From the NCBI RefSeq assembly GCF_000003195.3, contig NC_012876.2, positions 48,231,276-48,295,275 on the forward strand: a stretch of 64,000 nt of DNA, in the 5' to 3' direction. The DNA is from Sorghum bicolor. Its lineage: Eukaryota; Streptophyta; Magnoliopsida; Poales; Poaceae. Each line of letters begins with the position of its first letter. Within the stretch, counting starts at the first letter, position 1. Shown here piece after piece: positions 1-11,724 of this stretch. The notes under the pieces are model-generated. The model saw nothing but the letters and a program-made list of their open reading frames with translations. It searched no databases and had not been told where the DNA came from. The translations under genes and the position numbers were made by a program.

Positions 1-1250
1 GTATTTTATTTATCTTAAGGAGAAAAACTTAGAAAAGCCAATAAATATTTTCCTCCTTTAATTTACTGCATTTTATAAACATGAAAAGAAAATAAAAAGA
101 GTGTGTAGATCAGTGTGCTTTATCTGACAAGTCTTAATCTCTAGAAAAATAAAAAGACCAAAAAGATGTATGATGGAAATGATGAACAGTTGCTCTGTTT
201 GCTTACTTTCAAGTACCTAAGCTTTTATATTAGAGTTCTTCGAGGAATTACTAAACTTGAAATTTAATATCTATGGGAGCATGAGCCTAAAACTAAAGTC
301 TAGGTAAGAGAAAGGCATGATATAAAGTTTGAGCTACTGTTTATCTTGTTCCTACTACACTAAGTTCTGGAGATTTATTTTGAAAACTTGCAAATCACAT
401 GATGAGTTCCTAGCATAACAAACTTCCTACCACAACCATACTTCCTATAACATCTTTTACTATATTCACATTGAGTTTGATCGAGTTGTGTAAACACTTA
501 GGAGCTTTTCATGTGGTTAAATTAAGATATTCACTTGCACACATCTACTACACCCTCCACCACCACTCATTAAAATTGCTAAAAATATTATCACTAACTG
601 TCCGAAATATTGTTATTCTCTCTCTCTAAAAAGATTCTATGCAAAAGAGGCATGGGTTATGCAAAAATATGCGAGGAAATAAAAAGGGGCAAATGCCCGA
701 AACCTCGAAAAAGAAAGAAAAAGAGTGAGACGAGAGGTAAAAATGGACAAGTGTCCGGAGTAGAATTAGGGGTACAAAGATGCCCACTTGAGCGGAAAAA
801 ATGGACAAGTGTCCGACAGTAGAATTATGGGTGTCTACTACCCACCTGAAAAAAAAGAAGAGAGATAGCCCACGTTCTCCCAAAGCAAAGATCAAAGAAG
901 AGGAGAGATAGCAATATGAGGAGCAATGAGAAGTAAGTTTTATCATCACTTATACATTTCCACCATTACTATCATTTACTCCACCACACATGCACATCTT
1001 AATTTAATTATATGCTGAGTTCCTTTGGATCCATGGCTCGATTAGACAACATATGTATGAACTGTTTCTCACTCCTATGAGCTCCACTTAAATATTCCAT
1101 TAAGCTATAGGTAAGTGACATTTTTGGTAAGGATCCACAAATACCACATATAGAGAGACTTGAGAGAACCATTGCTTGGAACTCTGAATTTATATTTTGA
1201 AAACTTAAGAAAAACTCTAGAACAAAGGTAAAGTATAGACAGGAGGAATA
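1..1250 (+). mobile_element. 3' interior of Athila-like gypsy element X
   Basis: This is non-coding interior of a plus-strand LTR element that runs off the left edge of the window. It matches, in inverted orientation, the 3' interior at about 3714-5100. For example, the stretch with two GGACAAGTGTCCG-like words near 740-815 reappears reversed near 4460-4530, and the block around 1020-1230 reappears reversed around 3960-4270. No coherent protein is seen. The small open frames here are not conserved in the inverted copy. The polypurine tract and the first part of the LTR expected at the right-hand end appear to be deleted near 1235-1250. Confidence 0.6.
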
Positions 1251-2583
1251 GTACAACGAGATAATTACGTGCCGCGCAATTTTCCTTAATCTAGAAGAGT
1301 ACAGAAGCCACGGGAATGAACGGGAGACCGGACGGGCTCGAGGGCAGGGCGCCTGCCCTCCCCCCTTGGACGCCCGCCTTGGCCTTGGGGCCAATCAGAA
1401 CCAAACTCTTGGATCGTGCTCCACCGACCAAAAGGATCAAGGAAAACCGTGCGATCAATGTCAATTTGATCCGACGGCCCAAATTCACTTGAAAAGACTA
1501 TATAATCAAGGCCTCTCCACCCCAGAGGGAGAGAGGAGAAATCATTATCAGAGGTAGCCATCAAAGTTAGGGTTTAGACTTCTCTCCCACAGAGAATTAG
1601 AATTAGCTACTCCCTAATCCTTCAAGTTTAGAGGATTGATTAGATAGGAATTATAGAAGTAGAGCACTACGCTCTGGATTCGGATCTTCATTAATAAAGA
1701 TTGGTATTATTTCATATCTTTCTCTAATACTTTGTTCTAATTCCATTATGTCTCTATTTATTATGTTCTTAGTTTGCTCTAGTTGTATATTTGATATAGT
1801 TGTGATTGATAATGAGTTTATGTATAAGTTTGCAAAGCGCTTACCTCTTGACACGCGGGAATTAAGTGGTAGATCACATGTGGGCATAGTGCTTAGATGT
1901 TATTTACCTGCAAATGTATCCTATTGGCCGGGTCGTGTGGTAGTTCGCGATAGTGACAGCTTCGTTGATTCTTATATAGTCCACCCTCCGTTGATAGGAC
2001 TGGCAGAATTTGTATTGCGGAGTAAGTCTTGCGAGGCTCTGATTTACTTTAGCAATGTTCCTTATACATGAATGAAGAGTCTTTTATACTATACATGATC
2101 TTGTAGATAACTAGAGTAGATTGTGACTTAGTAGATAGTAGATAACTTAGAATCCATTCTCTAGCTAATCCGACGTCACCTTACATATATGAGGAGTAGT
2201 CTACTTTCTAATCGCTGTGTTATTCAGCCATGAACTTATAATTCATTATCATTATCTTTATGGTTTACCCCCTACCAAAGTAAGTGACTGTGTGACGAGT
2301 TCCTCATTAGTAATCATGTTCTTACAAGTTTATCTCTAGTCTATGCCTTGATAGGTTTATCCTTATCTTCATTTAATCCTTTTTCTCCTGAGCAAAATTA
2401 TAAATAACGATACCTGGAATACTTACCTGGTGAAATGCTACAATGAGGTGTTTTATCTGTGCGCTTGCGGATAGAATAGATTATTTTCTAGAGAGCCTCC
2501 ATATTTATAAATACCTTTGTACACTCTGGCACCATGCTAGGGATGACAACCTAGTATTCAAGTGGTGTTAGCTAGTGTCAACA
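1251..2583 (+). repeat. LTR of element X, 5'-truncated (3' LTR)
   Basis: The segment aligns with the other LTRs of this family from the word ACGTGCCGCGCAATT onward and ends in GTGTCAACA, the family terminus. Reversed, its last 60 bases closely resemble the start of the LTR at 10387, so X and that element belong to the same subfamily. About 160 bp at the LTR start are missing compared with the complete LTR at 5895-7099. It abuts the middle of another LTR at 2584. That is best explained by insertion of X into that LTR, with an expected target duplication ATTCT whose left copy lies outside the window. Confidence 0.65.
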
Positions 2584-3713
2584 ATTCTTAACTATAATGT
2601 CTAGCATATCATAGTTAGTGCAATTATACTTGGCAATCATTGCGAGACAGGACTACGCCCATGCATAGTGATATTATCAGGGAAGATGAGAAACATAGCA
2701 ATCACTCCCTGTAATAATGTTGCTCTGCCAGCCCTATACACGAGAGGGGGACTATATAAGAATCAATGGAGCTGTCACTACCACGAACTACCCCACGATC
2801 TGGGATATAGGGTACAATCGCAGATAAATACGGTATAGGCACCACGCCTACACAATACTTATCATTTACCCACTGTACACATGGATAAACGCTATACAAT
2901 CCTAAACATATATATAATTCCAATATAACTAAGCCAAGCATATAACTATGATAAACTAAGAACAATATAATTGCAAATATAAACAAGTAGAGCAAAGTCA
3001 TAACCAATATATTGAAGTAGAACAAAGTCCTATTCATAATATTGAAGAACAAAGATGAACAATTGTAGAACAATAGAGGAATTACCAAGAATGCTCTTGA
3101 CAGATACGGAAACCAATCGAAGATTGACTCCTTCTAGTTCTAATCCTATGTAGCTATGCAAAACTAGAGATCCATTGATGTGGTGGCTCTAGGGCTTGTT
3201 CAGAGGCTTCTTCTCCCGAGGTGGATAATGAATTAGGGTTTCTGAGGGATAGAGGTTCTCTCCTCTAGGGGACAGGGGGTCTGCTTATATAGTCCTTCCA
3301 AATGAATGTGGGCCGTCGGATCAAACCGACATTAATCGCACGGTTTTCCTTAATCCTTTAGGTCGGTGGAGCATGATCCGCGAAGTTGAACCTGATTGGC
3401 TGCCTCGCCAGGGCGGGCGCCCAAGGGGGGAGGGCGGGCGCCCTGCCCCCGGGCCCGTTCGGTCTCCCATTCGTTCCCGTGGCTTCTGGACTCTGCTAGA
3501 TGTTAGATAATTGCGCGGTACGTTAATATCTCTATGTAAACCCGACGTGTGGCCCTTTCTTCCATAATTCCTGATAACCCCCTACAGAAATAGACAAACA
3601 CCAAAACTTGTGGAATTCTGTTAGATAAAACCCTAAGTCTGGATGTTGGTTGCATTTGGATCCTTTTCTTTGTTTATTTGTTGATTATATTTGATACTTA
3701 AGGACCATCAACA
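2584..3713 (-). repeat. 3' LTR of minus-strand gypsy element AD (truncated by X)
   Basis: It aligns over its whole length with 13741-14849, differing at only a few percent of positions by eye, and ends in GGACCATCAACA like that copy. A minus-strand polypurine tract lies immediately to its right, so this is the 3' LTR of an element reading leftward. The outer ~505 bp present in the partner LTR are absent here because element X has been inserted. The open frame at 2702-3088, rich in hydrophobic residues, lies wholly inside the LTR and is not taken as a gene. Confidence 0.75.
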
Positions 3714-3728
3714 AACTCCCCCAAGCTT
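3714..3728 (-). other. Polypurine tract of element AD
   Basis: Read on the minus strand, this is AAGCTTGGGGGAGTT directly followed by the LTR start TGTTGATGG. The position and base composition are those expected for the plus-strand primer of a Ty3/gypsy element. Similar words recur inside related interiors at 5372-5384, 8334-8347, 45964-45977 and 48261-48274. Confidence 0.7.
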
Positions 3729-5889
3729 ACCTCTTGCTCGTCCCAGAGCAAGGATAGTCTCTGTGATGGATCAGAAGTTGCTGTAATGCCTTTAAAAGTT
3801 GACGGTACACATGCGTTCAAACAAGATCTGATCTCTGGGTTAGGGTAAACTGTTAAGATTTAAACTTACTCATATTATCTTCCACCGTGGGGCTTGCAAC
3901 CGTCACTTATGTCTTGAGCAGTTAAAAGATAGAACAGTCAAATCAAGCGCCATGTCTCTTGTTCTTGATCAACTATAGCTCTGGAGTTTTTCTAGATTTT
4001 CAAAATAAAACTCAGAGATTCTTGTATGACTCTCTCTAGTCTCTCTTTTGTGGTATTTCTGGATCCTTACCAAGGCAGTGATGGTATATGCCTTCTCTTA
4101 GAGTTTGTGGTATTTTTGGTACGAGGCATAGTGACATTGCCTTCTCTCTCACCCTACTCTAATAAGGTTTTGATATCTGGAGCACATAGGTGGGAGACAC
4201 CTAATACATACTTACAAGTCATTTATTGCATAGTCAAACCATGGATCCAGAGAAACAAGTCAATAAGTCAATATCAAGATGTGCATGTGTGACGAATGAA
4301 TGGTGTATGGTGATGATGGTGAAAACAATGGTGAAAGTCTAATTCTTCTTTTGAGGGGATACATACCTTTCTTGCACTTTGAAGCTTTTTGAGGGGAATG
4401 AGATGCTCTATATTTTCTTTTTCTTTTTCTCTCAGGTGGGTATCTTGTACCCCTAATTATACTGTCGGACACTTGTCCATTTTTACCTCTCGTCTCACTT
4501 TTTTCTTTTCTTCGAGGTTCCGGACATTTGCCCCTTTTTATTTCCTTGTATTCACTCTTTTTTTAGAGCACTCACCCTTTTGGAATAATGTAGAAAGTGG
4601 TAGTAACCAAAATATCTCGAGTATTTATTTCACGGGGAATAACAGTGATAGGATAATGTTTTTGGCTATTCTCTCCTGGATAGGGGTAGAATAATTTTGG
4701 GTGAATCTAGAGATGGAAATGAGTGGATGTATGTGGATGCGTACTTCCAGAGTAGAAGCAGCATGTACGAGTGAACGTGCAAGTGAATGTTGATTTTAAC
4801 TGCATGACAAGCTCCTAAGGGTCTACACAGCTTGACCACACTCATTGCTCATAAGTAGTAAAAAGTAAATGTATGGTTCATAGTCTAATAAGCATGTATA
4901 TATGGCTGTGGTAGGATTTTAAACTCTCATCATACAGGAACTCATCATGCAACATTTTAAAGATTTTCAAAGATAAAATTCTCCATAATTCTAGCATCTC
5001 TAGGAACAGATAAACAGCAGCTCAACCTTCCCATATCATATACGTTAACGAATTAGACTTTAGATCAAGTACTCTTCCCACAAGTTCAGGTTTAGAGCAA
5101 ATCTTAATTCCTAACAATCATGCCTAAACTTGAGAGAGAATTCAATTTTAAGAACTAGTCTTGACAGAGCAACTATTCACCATTTCCATGTGAGAGCTTA
5201 TCATAAGGGTTTATAGCAAACTTTTTTTATTTATTTATTTAGCAAACTAAGCAAAGGTATATATATAAGCACAAAATCTTTATTTGGGTTTTTATGATTA
5301 TGCATCTTTTTTCTTATTTGAGTAAAGTATAAACGCGAGTAGAAACACTTAGCTGGATAAATGGGGGTGCTCTCCCCCAAGCTGGATTTTGACGTAATTT
5401 CTTCTGATGTAACTAGCAGGTGGCGGATGTGTATTTGAATCTCGGCAGCACCCTGACAGTGATTAAGATGTCCTCCGTCTCCTAGTCTTCTTTGATCCTT
5501 GAATTTTGTGGAACTCAAATAGACAACAAAGCTTTGTGGAACTAGTTAAGCGTTAGCATAAATATCTAGCCTTTTTCATGTTGAGCCTCCTCAATAAATA
5601 TTACTCTCTTTGGTAGGATCATAAATTTATTTTTATATTTTCATTTCTATAGGATATGAGTATATTTATTTTATTTTTACGCCACCAAAGTGAATGTACT
5701 TTTGGGTTTTATGCCACGAGCATACTCACATGGGGCTTACTATTTTTAACATTTTTATTTTCTTTTCAAGATAGCATGAATAACTAACAAGCCATTTAAG
5801 GAAAGTAAATAATTTAAGGGAAAAGAGAATGCAGAAAGGATAAATATGGATAACTATCAATTTTACCTTTCAGCGAGGGTTCAATGTTT
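3729..5889 (-). mobile_element. Non-coding 3' interior of nested Athila-like elements
   Basis: No coding region is supported in this 2.1-kb stretch. Its left part (to about 5100) matches element X in inverted orientation. Its right part (about 5316-5880) matches 45907-46410 in the truncated element E. It therefore joins the 3' LTR at 2584-3713 to the interior of the element whose gag lies at 8658-10223. Since that second element lacks its own 3' LTR, the stretch is probably a recombination product of two related elements. Compared with E, about 600 bp carrying a protease remnant are missing just left of 5889. Confidence 0.55.
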
Positions 5890-5894
5890 TAAGT

Positions 5895-7099
5895 TGTTGA
5901 TGGTCCTTAAGTACCAAATATAATCATCAAATAAATAAAGAAAAGGATCCAAATGCAACCAACACCTAGACTTAGGGTTTTATCTGACAGAATTCCATGA
6001 GTTTTGGTGTTTGTCTATTTCTGCAGGGAGTTATCAGGAAATATGGAAGAAAGGCCCACACGTCGGGATTACATAGAGATATTAACGTGCCGCGCAATTA
6101 TCTTACATCTAAAAGACTCCAGAAACCACGGGAAGGAAGCGGAGGCCGAACGGGGCCAGGCACTGGGCGCCCGCCCCCTGCAGAGTTGGATCAGGACTCT
6201 CTTTCAGGACTAATCTCCACCGACCTAAGGATCAAGGATAACCGTCCAATCAATGTCGGTTTGATCCAATGGCTCACGTTCACTTGAGGGGACTATAAAA
6301 CCAGACCCCCTGGCCCATGGAGGAGACAAGTTCATCATAGAGTTGAGAGGAGCCCTCGAAGGAATACCTCTCCTCTAAATAAAATTTCTTTTAGGCTTAG
6401 CATCCAATGTGAGTAGAATTAGATCTTCTAGTTTCTACTAGATTGAGAGAGATAGAGTGGAGGTGTAGATCGGAGGAAGCCCGGCCTGTCGGTGTCTACT
6501 CCGAGGTTGTACCTACGGGATCAAGTCTTCTAACCCGAGGCTTGCTCCTAGGATTCTTCAGTAATTCGACTTCTAATTCTAGTAAGTTCTTGTTTTATTG
6601 GTCTTTGGTTTATGAGTTTACGTTAATCTCTTCCGGTTGAGTATTAGAGTAATCATTGCTAGCGTAAACGTGGTGTTTAGGCTAGGGTACTCATAGATAT
6701 CCCCTGACTAGCTGGACCGTGGTAGTAGCGAGGAACGTGACATTTCTGAGTTACCTTTGAAGCCCACATCTCATTAGCAAGACGGGTAGGTTTATAGGTG
6801 TGGGTCGAACATCCTTTGTGGTGTCTAGATTCCGTAAGCTTCCCCAATAGAACAGTAGATCATCCTTACCAAAGTTAGAACGAGACTATGGTTGCAGTCT
6901 TCTCTATACATCACTCACATCGAGAAACATTCTTTGTAGCCTAAAGGGGTAGTAGCAATAGATTTGGTTAGTCAGATGCACCCTTTCTCCCAGTGGTAAA
7001 AATATAAATACGATACTCTGGATAACCTCCCGGGTGAAATGCTCACCGATATCCGTGCGCTTGCGGATCATTTTCTGATTGCGTTACCAAATATCAACA
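5895..7099 (+). repeat. Solo LTR B (Athila-like gypsy), target duplication TAAGT
   Basis: This complete LTR starts TGTTGATGGTCC and ends ATATCAACA. It is flanked by TAAGT on both sides (5890-5894 and 7100-7104), and no primer-binding site or polypurine tract adjoins it. The uninterrupted sequence before insertion can be seen in element E at about 47050-47070, where the two flanks are contiguous with a single TAAGT. That makes this a clean solo LTR, left by recombination between the two LTRs of an inserted element. It is closest to the LTR at 49653-50870. Confidence 0.92.
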
Positions 7100-7104
7100 T
7101 AAGT

Positions 7105-8657
7105 CTTCTGAACAAGACTTCTCACCGTGTTCATTCTTTAGGTGCGTCATTTGATTTAGGTGCGGACCTTGACGTCTGCACCTCTTGATACGGTGTCACC
7201 CATGTTCTTCGTTTGCCTAGTAGTTCGAAGTGCGGCGTTGGCAGCATCCTGCTTAGTGTGTTTGTGCTCGTAGATCTAGGTCCTTCACTTGGTGGAATCT
7301 AGGAGTTGTAAAACTCCACCATGTTTTGCTCCAAGTGTACCTGCTCATAGAGACAAGGCAGAAATCAAGTGCATGGGCCCTATTGGTGGAAAACACCAAC
7401 ATAACCAAAAGTGTATTTGTTCTTCTCTAACCTTAAGCATAGTGAGCAAGACAAAGTTGATGGATATTAAGATCATGAGTGTAGTATTTAAAACATTTGT
7501 TAGATGAGATCGCTCAACCTAATGGAGATAATCTATCTATATTTATGTTTTTTTATATATCTTCCAAAGATTGAGTGTGCAACATTTTTGCTCATATGAT
7601 TAGGAGTGTGGGATTACAAAGGTGAAAGGACTAAACATGTTTAATCGATTGGGTTGGTTAATCTAGAGTTGTAAATCATACATGTTTGTCTCTTTTATTC
7701 ATATGAATGCCAGAACTAAGGAGAAGCTTATAAAAGTGATAGTTAAGTACCTTAAGATGTTACCTTACTTAAAGAGTGATGGTACAGTATCACCTTGTGG
7801 AAGCTTTCCTTTCTTAGCGGTTGTGCATCGTGTTTGTGGCACCCTCCATGGATCATCTCTTATGAGCTACGTCTTCCTTGTGTAAATTGTTAAACTTGTT
7901 GTGTCTCTCTCTTTGTCTCCAATGTGAGTTTATCAGGACTTCCCAGGTCGATATTGAAAGTTTTCCTACAGGGGTTAGTCCAAAAAAATATCCAATATCT
8001 ACTATAGCATACTATCGGCTCAAAAAACAACCTAGACACCATGTCTAATTTGATTTAGGAGGGCATTTTAACCTAAGCACCATGCTTAAATTAAAATCCC
8101 TTGGAAGTAAGATCATCATTCCTAAACTAAGCACCATGCTTATTTAAAAGATAAATGAAACTACTCCAAACCTAGACATATACTAAAGCAAATAAAGGTA
8201 GCATGAGAGCATTTATAGAGATGTACTCAAGTGGAGATGAAATAGTGTGATTAGTATTTAACAAATTGAGCATGTCTCTAACGTAGGGACAACCAACATA
8301 GCAACATGGCAAAGGATGTTTTTATGTAAAGTACTCCCCCAAGCTTGAATTTTGCAAAATTCAAGTTTGGATTTAATTCGATGTTGTATGATGATTGGTT
8401 GGACATACCTTGTGCTTGTCATTCATCCAATCTTCTTGCTCCAATCTTGAAAAGGTTAGTCACAGGAATACCCGAAGGAATATTTTTACAATTATTCTTA
8501 TATGCTCAATACACAAGGTAATGTTGTAAATAATTAAAAGCTCATGTTACGATATGATTAGTGCTTATTTTAGGACACTAAGCTTGTCCTTGGGAAACCA
8601 TCAATTTATGTCGGCGAAGTGGTTTCCCTTCCAACGCTGACCTATATCAAGATCAAC
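7105..8657 (-). mobile_element. Conserved non-coding interior between gag end and 3' region
   Basis: This stretch holds no convincing gene. It is well conserved with 47060-48588 in element E, including a polypurine-like CTCCCCCAAGCTTG at 8334-8347. The open frames at 7289-7507 and 7682-7885 have partial counterparts in E, but the reading frames are not kept. It is part of the interior of the minus-strand element whose 5' LTR is 10387-11724. Confidence 0.6.
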
Positions 8658-10223
8658 TCAATGAGATCTGCAATATTTATTATAGACATATGCATCAACA
8701 ACCGCCCTTTTAAAGTTTTTATAAATAGAAAGGAAGAGGGGGTTGGAGATCTCAAACGTGGTGATGTTGGAGAGACCAATAGATTGGGAAGATGTTGCAT
8801 ATGAGCATGGAGTAAACGAAGTGGCTATGAAATAAATTCCATGCTCATTAATGTTATCTTCGTCTCCAATCTGAATGTTCAGAGTTTCTCCTAGATTGGT
8901 CTCACCAATGTCCTCTTCTGTAGTTGGATGAATCTCATCTTCAAAGGGAGTCAAGAACTCACCATTTGAAATTGAGCCAAAGTCAGACTCCATTAAGGCT
9001 TCTTCCTTATCCATCCATTCTACACATTCTAGCCATTTAGAACTTGTGATCAGGAAAGGGGAGGTGTTAGAATTTTCTATATGGCTTAGGTCTCCTTCTA
9101 TGACATTACTTGGCATGTCATCCTCGTGGTCTTTTTGACTCCCATGGTTTGATCGTCTTGATGGATTGTTAGGATCATCATGAGACTTAAAAGGAGAAGG
9201 ATAAGAGGGGTCTCTAAGGTCAAGGATGGATTTAGAATTTGTGAACATGGAAGGGGAGCAGATAGAATCTTCTATATGGTTTAGCTCTCCTTCACTTGAT
9301 ATGTCATCCTCGACTTCTTCATAATAGGAACCAAGACATTTTCTAAGAGAACCATCATTGTAAGGATTTGAATTATCTATGCTTAAAAGTCTCTTATGGA
9401 ACCAGAAGGCTAAACCATCAGTATCTGAAAGATTTAAGGTCGGAATTCCTTCCTCCCTTGGAGTATTTTGGGGTATTGATGGTTTAGGATCGATAGCTAA
9501 AGTTTGGGATTGAAGTGGTTGTGATCTGGCTATCGAAACTTCTTCTTCATGTCTAGGAACAGGTTCTTTCTCTTTCTCAGGGATATAAATGATAGGAAAC
9601 TTTCCACTCAATGAATCAATTAAATCCCTAGCTTCCCTAGCAGGTAGGTGATAGAAGGATCCTCTAGAGGCTGTATTCAAGGTTTGCTTATTTTCCCTAC
9701 TAAGGCCCTCAAAAAAGTGAATTAGAAGAACTTCTTCTAGAATAGAAAGCTTTGTGCCAGTGAGAGTAAGGTTAATAAAGCGGTCCCATGATTTGCCAAG
9801 AGATTCTTCTTCCAGTTGTCTAAAAGAAATAATCTCACGCCGAAGTACTGCCACTTTGGAGATTGGAAAATTTTTATAAAGAAAACTATTATATAACTCC
9901 TTCCAATCACCATGAACACTCCCTACTTTGAGTTTGTACTAATGTCTAGCTTTTCCTGTTAAAGATAATGGAAAGAGCTTCCATTTAAGGGTCTCATCGG
10001 ACATGCCTTCTATTCGAAGGAGGTCACAGACTTGATAAAACTCTCTTAGGTGTGTGTATGGGTTTTCCTCACCTTCTCCTGAGAAAGGTTGTTGTTGAAC
10101 AAATTCTATGTATTCGGGGTCTATCTCAAAACTAGATGTCATGATAGGCTTTGAAGATTTTGGTGGTTCGAGGCGTGTGCCCGTAGGTCTATGAAATTCA
10201 TAGATAGACATGTTTGAATTCAT
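8658..10223 (-). pseudogene. Athila-like gag of element C, one premature TAG
   Basis: One frame runs from an ATG at 10223 to a stop at 8658 and is broken only by TAG at 9939-9941. That stop falls where Athila-type gag has a Trp after the TGKA(R/K)H motif. The first 95 codons carry the gag pattern FSGEGEENPYTHL and LFPLSLTGKA. After the stop, the frame continues with LGKSWDRF, HFFEGLS and a GSFYHLPA-type segment, typical of plant gypsy gag (Retrotrans_gag). The rest is an acidic, serine-rich tail ending in a block beginning FEISNPLF. No zinc knuckle, protease or reverse transcriptase follows, so the element looks non-autonomous. The C-terminal tail is shared with the gag at 48589-49530. Priming site and LTR lie just upstream (10362-11724). 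Confidence 0.8.
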
Positions 10224-10361
10224 GATAGACCAGAGATCAAGGATTAGATAAGAAGAAATAATAGGAGAGATAAGGCAAAAGATAAAAGGAAAAGTATATA
10301 TATATATTTTATTTTTTTAGAAAATGATTAAGCTACTTTGTAGTCAACTCAGCAACCGTCT

Positions 10362-10378
10362 CCCCGGCAACGGCGCCA
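10362..10378 (-). other. Primer-binding site (tRNA-Asp type), element C
   Basis: The plus strand reads CCCCGGCAACGGCGCCA, the 3' end of plant tRNA-Asp including its CCA. On the minus strand it is therefore a perfect 17-base primer-binding site, 8 bp inside the LTR boundary. It fixes the element's direction as leftward and supports an Athila-type gypsy assignment. Confidence 0.9.
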
Positions 10379-10386
10379 AAAATGCT

Positions 10387-11724
10387 TGTTGACACTTGCT
10401 AACACCACTTGAATACTGGGTAGTCGTCCCCAGCATGACACTAGAGTGTACTATGGTATTTATACGCACATAGATAAATCCGCAAGCGCACGGATACCGT
10501 TGTAGCTTTTACCCGGTTAAAGGTTTTATCGTATCCATAGGGAAACGGGAGAACTGATGTACGCTCTAACTTAACCTAGATAGATAGGTAGGTGTAAATA
10601 GGAAAGATGGTAGAATTGAATAAGAACAATATTAAAGGTAAGATAACAATGGGTGATAATATGGGAATAGAGAGTAGAGCAATCTAGTATATGGGCGATG
10701 GTAGGAGAATAGAGAGGATAACTATGGTTTCTCTACTTCAAAGGGTTATGTCTATGTCTGGGACGAACCACGTGATAAGAATTCACCACAAACGATGCTT
10801 ATCCATAGGCCGATAAACCCTACCAGTCCTGCTAACAGGAGGTGGACCACAGGGGACCAACGTACCTGTCACCTACGCGGCCTACCACACGATCCCGCTA
10901 GACAGGGGATATCCACAAGTAATCTAGGTGTAAGCACCACGCTTACACCTATACTACGACTCTCACCTATAGCGTCCTATAGATTAAAGTACTCAAAAGA
11001 GTTGTGAACTAGAACATACATGGATAGTAATTACATAATAAAATAGAAGTAGATTACCAGAGTCATCCCCTGAGCAAGCTTGATTAGAGCTTGATCATGG
11101 CGAAGTACAACCAGAGGAAAAACCGACACACCGGCCTCTCCTCCAATCCTCCCTCGCTCTCCATCTCGCTACTATCTAGATCTACTCTAGTTTAGGGAAG
11201 AGAGGAGAGCTCTCATCTCCAAACCCTAGCTTTTGCTGTGTCTATGAATAATGAATAAGGATCAAAGGGGTTGCCTCCTCCAGGGGCCAGCGGGTCTGCT
11301 TATATAGTCCCCTCAAGTGAATCTGGGCCGTCGGATCAAACTGACATTAGTCGCACGGTTTTCCTTGATCCTTTAGGTCGGTGGAGCATTATCCGCGAGA
11401 TGGAACCTGATTGGTTCCTGTAGCTGAGCGGGCGCCCAAGGGAGGAGTGCGGGCTGCCCCTGAGCCCGCTTGGCTTCCCGTTCGTTCCTGTGGCTTCTGG
11501 AGTCTTCTAGATGATAGAAAATTGCGCGACACGTTAATATCTCTATGTAAACCCGACGTGTGGGCCTTTCCTCCGTATTTGCTGATAACCCCCTGCAGAA
11601 ATAGACAAACACCAAAAGTCGTGGAATTCTGTCAGATAAAACCCTAAGTCCGGGTGTTGGTTGCATTTGGATCCTTTTCTTTGTTTATTTGATAATTAAA
11701 TTTGGTACTTAAGGACCGTCAACA
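10387..11724 (-). repeat. 5' LTR of element C
   Basis: It starts TGTTGACACTTGC and ends GGACCGTCAACA on the plus strand, the terminal inverted words of this LTR family. The tRNA-Asp primer site on its left makes it the 5' LTR of a leftward element. The sequence to its right (11725 on) is gag of a different element, so C is inserted in that gag. The expected right-hand target duplication is GTATA. I could not find a matching 3' LTR of this subfamily on the left. The LTR closest in sequence is that of element X. Confidence 0.85.

Noticed and set aside
610..949. Basic and hydrophobic open frames on both strands in element X interior
   Set aside because: They overlap a low-complexity, purine-rich stretch and are not maintained in the inverted copy near 4390-4700.
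2702..3088. Hydrophobic open frame, with a counterpart at 13946-14245
   Set aside because: Both copies lie inside paired LTRs and are AT-rich. The similarity is explained by the LTR identity and no family is recognisable.
10362..10378. tRNA-Asp-like 3' end as a possible tRNA gene
   Set aside because: Only the last 17 bases of the tRNA are present, directly beside an LTR. It is a primer-binding site, as at 13211 and 49628.
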